A DNA stretch of 64,000 bases from NCBI GenBank assembly GCA_021496925.1, contig CP053915.1, positions 434,001-498,000 on the forward strand, given 5' to 3'. Positions 63,097-64,000 of this stretch are shown here, piece after piece; position 1 is the stretch's first letter; each line of letters starts with the position of its first letter. The notes under the pieces were generated by a model. It had not been told where the DNA came from. It made no database searches and saw nothing but the letters and a program-made list of their open reading frames with translations. The DNA is from Acidovorax sp. YS12 (lineage in GTDB: Bacteria > Pseudomonadota > Gammaproteobacteria > Burkholderiales > Burkholderiaceae_C). A program made the position numbers and the translations under genes.

Positions 63097-64000
63097 TTAG
63101 TCTGCCAGAAAGCGCGCATAGCGCGCCAGATCGACGTTGCCGCCGCTGATGACGATGCCCATGCGCTTGCCGCGCAGGTCCACCCCGCCGTGGTGCGCGC
63201 CCGCGAAGGCCAGCGCGCCCGTGGGCTCGACCACGATCTTCATGCGCTCGGCGAAGAAGCGCAGCGCGTGCACCAGCTGCACGTCGCTGGCGGTGACGAT
63301 GCCGTCGGCATGGCGCCGGATGACCTCGAACGCCAGCGGGCTCAGGGCCGTGGTCAGCGCGCCGTCGGCGATGGTGCGCGGCTGGGCGATGGTGACGATC
63401 TGCCCGCTGCGCAGCGACTGCTGCGCGTCGTTGGCGGTTTCGGGCTCCACGCCGTACACCTCGCAGGCGCTGCCCGGCGACTGCGCTGCCAGCAGGCTGC
63501 CGGCCAGCAGGCCGCCGCCGCCCACGGCCACGAACAGGTAGTGCAGGCGCGGCACCTCCTGCAGCAGCTCCAGCGCCGCCGTGCCCTGGCCGGCGATGAC
63601 GTGCGGGTGCTCGGACGGCGGCACCAGCGCCATGCCGCGCTCCTGCGCGATGCGGCGGCTGATGGCCTCGCGGTCCTCGGTGAAGCGGTTGTAGGTGACG
63701 ACCTGGGCGCCATAGTGGCGCGTGGCCGCCATCTTGGACGCGGCCGCGTCCTCGGGCATGACGATGAGCGCCGGAATGTCCAGCAGCCGCGCCGCCAGCG
63801 CGATGGCCTGGGCGTGGTTGCCGGCCGAGAAGGTGAGCACGCCGCGCTCGCGCTGCGCGGCGTCGAGCTGGGCGAGTGCGTTGTACGCGCCGCGGAACTT
63901 GAACGAGCCGGTGCGCTGCAGGTTCTCGCACTTGAAGAACACCTGGGCGCCCAGCAGCTCGTCGGCCATGCCCGAGCGCAGCACCGGCGTGCGGTGCGCC
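63097..64000 (-). CDS. PLP-dependent threonine/serine dehydratase-like enzyme (5' end missing)
   Basis: At least 301 residues are visible; the gene runs off the right edge. The PLP-Lys lies in the segment TGSFKFRGAYNALAQL; the phosphate loop GGGGLLAG and the substrate segment SAGNHAQA are intact. Fold-type II family of threonine dehydratases, serine racemases and hydroxyaspartate dehydratases. There is no C-terminal ACT domain, so it is catabolic-type rather than the isoleucine-pathway enzyme. The visible GTG at 63984 is an internal codon. Confidence 0.9.
   Translation of the reverse strand, partial: AHRTPVLRSGMADELLGAQVFFKCENLQRTGSFKFRGAYNALAQLDAAQRERGVLTFSAGNHAQAIALAARLLDIPALIVMPEDAAASKMAATRHYGAQVVTYNRFTEDREAISRRIAQERGMALVPPSEHPHVIAGQGTAALELLQEVPRLHYLFVAVGGGGLLAGSLLAAQSPGSACEVYGVEPETANDAQQSLRSGQIVTIAQPRTIADGALTTALSPLAFEVIRRHADGIVTASDVQLVHALRFFAERMKIVVEPTGALAFAGAHHGGVDLRGKRMGIVISGGNVDLARYARFLAD

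Overview
The window is chromosomal DNA from a GC-rich betaproteobacterium. The best fit is Burkholderiales, family Comamonadaceae (Acidovorax or a close relative). This rests on the betaproteobacterial gene order rpsB-tsf-pyrH-frr-uppS-cdsA-dxr-rseP-bamA-skp-lpxD-fabZ-lpxA-lpxB-rnhB, a PhaR polyhydroxyalkanoate regulator, a DUF4149 gene after greA, a Kdo hydroxylase gene, and many copies of a short dispersed repeat (core GCAAGCGCTGGCAGCTAT) that I remember as typical of this family. The genus is an inference. No rRNA, tRNA, phage, IS element or CRISPR array was seen.

Layout. 1-5.3 kb: a PAS-PAS-GGDEF-EAL signalling gene cut by the left edge, then an OlsB-like acyltransferase gene and ppk1-sixA, the last two preceded by Pho-box-like repeats. 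5.4-10.7 kb: phaR, a LysR/epimerase divergent pair, and nnr and dadA-like genes on the minus strand. 10.7-26.1 kb: the translation/envelope supercluster. It opens with a long structured rpsB leader and runs through elongation factor Ts, UMP kinase, ribosome recycling, undecaprenyl diphosphate and CDP-diacylglycerol synthesis, isoprenoid synthesis, the RseP protease, outer-membrane protein assembly (BamA, Skp) and lipid A synthesis, ending with rnhB and a SpoU methyltransferase. 26.2-31.8 kb: carAB, greA and a DUF4149 gene. 32-34.8 kb: Kdo hydroxylase, a small glycosyltransferase, yhbY and rlmE. 34.9-39.6 kb: ftsH behind a sigma32-type promoter, then folP, glmM and a GNAT gene. 39.6-46.6 kb: an AI-2E-type permease gene, then the 2-oxoglutarate dehydrogenase genes sucA-sucB-lpdA. 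46.6-51.6 kb: zapE, a secreted coiled-coil protein, a PP2C phosphatase and a YoaA/DinG-type helicase.

51.7-60.5 kb is the accessory part. A Fur-box-preceded fecI-fecR-fecA-type surface-signalling system (sigma factor, anti-sigma regulator, TonB receptor with a signalling domain) is followed by a PepSY membrane protein and a set of small inner-membrane and periplasmic proteins, together resembling a siderophore-iron reduction/release module. A vapBC toxin-antitoxin pair lies antisense in the middle of this series, and a second PIN toxin pair closes it. One gene in the module is probably a fusion of two proteins joined through a copy of the dispersed repeat. 60.6-64 kb: an Na/Pi cotransporter-like protein, upp, and a PLP-dependent threonine/serine dehydratase cut by the right edge.

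Signals outside genes are a large share of what deserves attention: Pho boxes before ppk1 and the olsB-like gene, a CTTGAAA-N13-CCCCA heat-shock promoter before ftsH, a two-domain RNA fold before rpsB, a promoter/terminator pair before greA that recalls the E. coli GraL attenuator, a 7-bp hairpin abutting the sucA ribosome binding site, a perfect palindrome before vapB, and repeat copies lying inside lpxB, a SpoU methyltransferase gene and an iron-locus gene.
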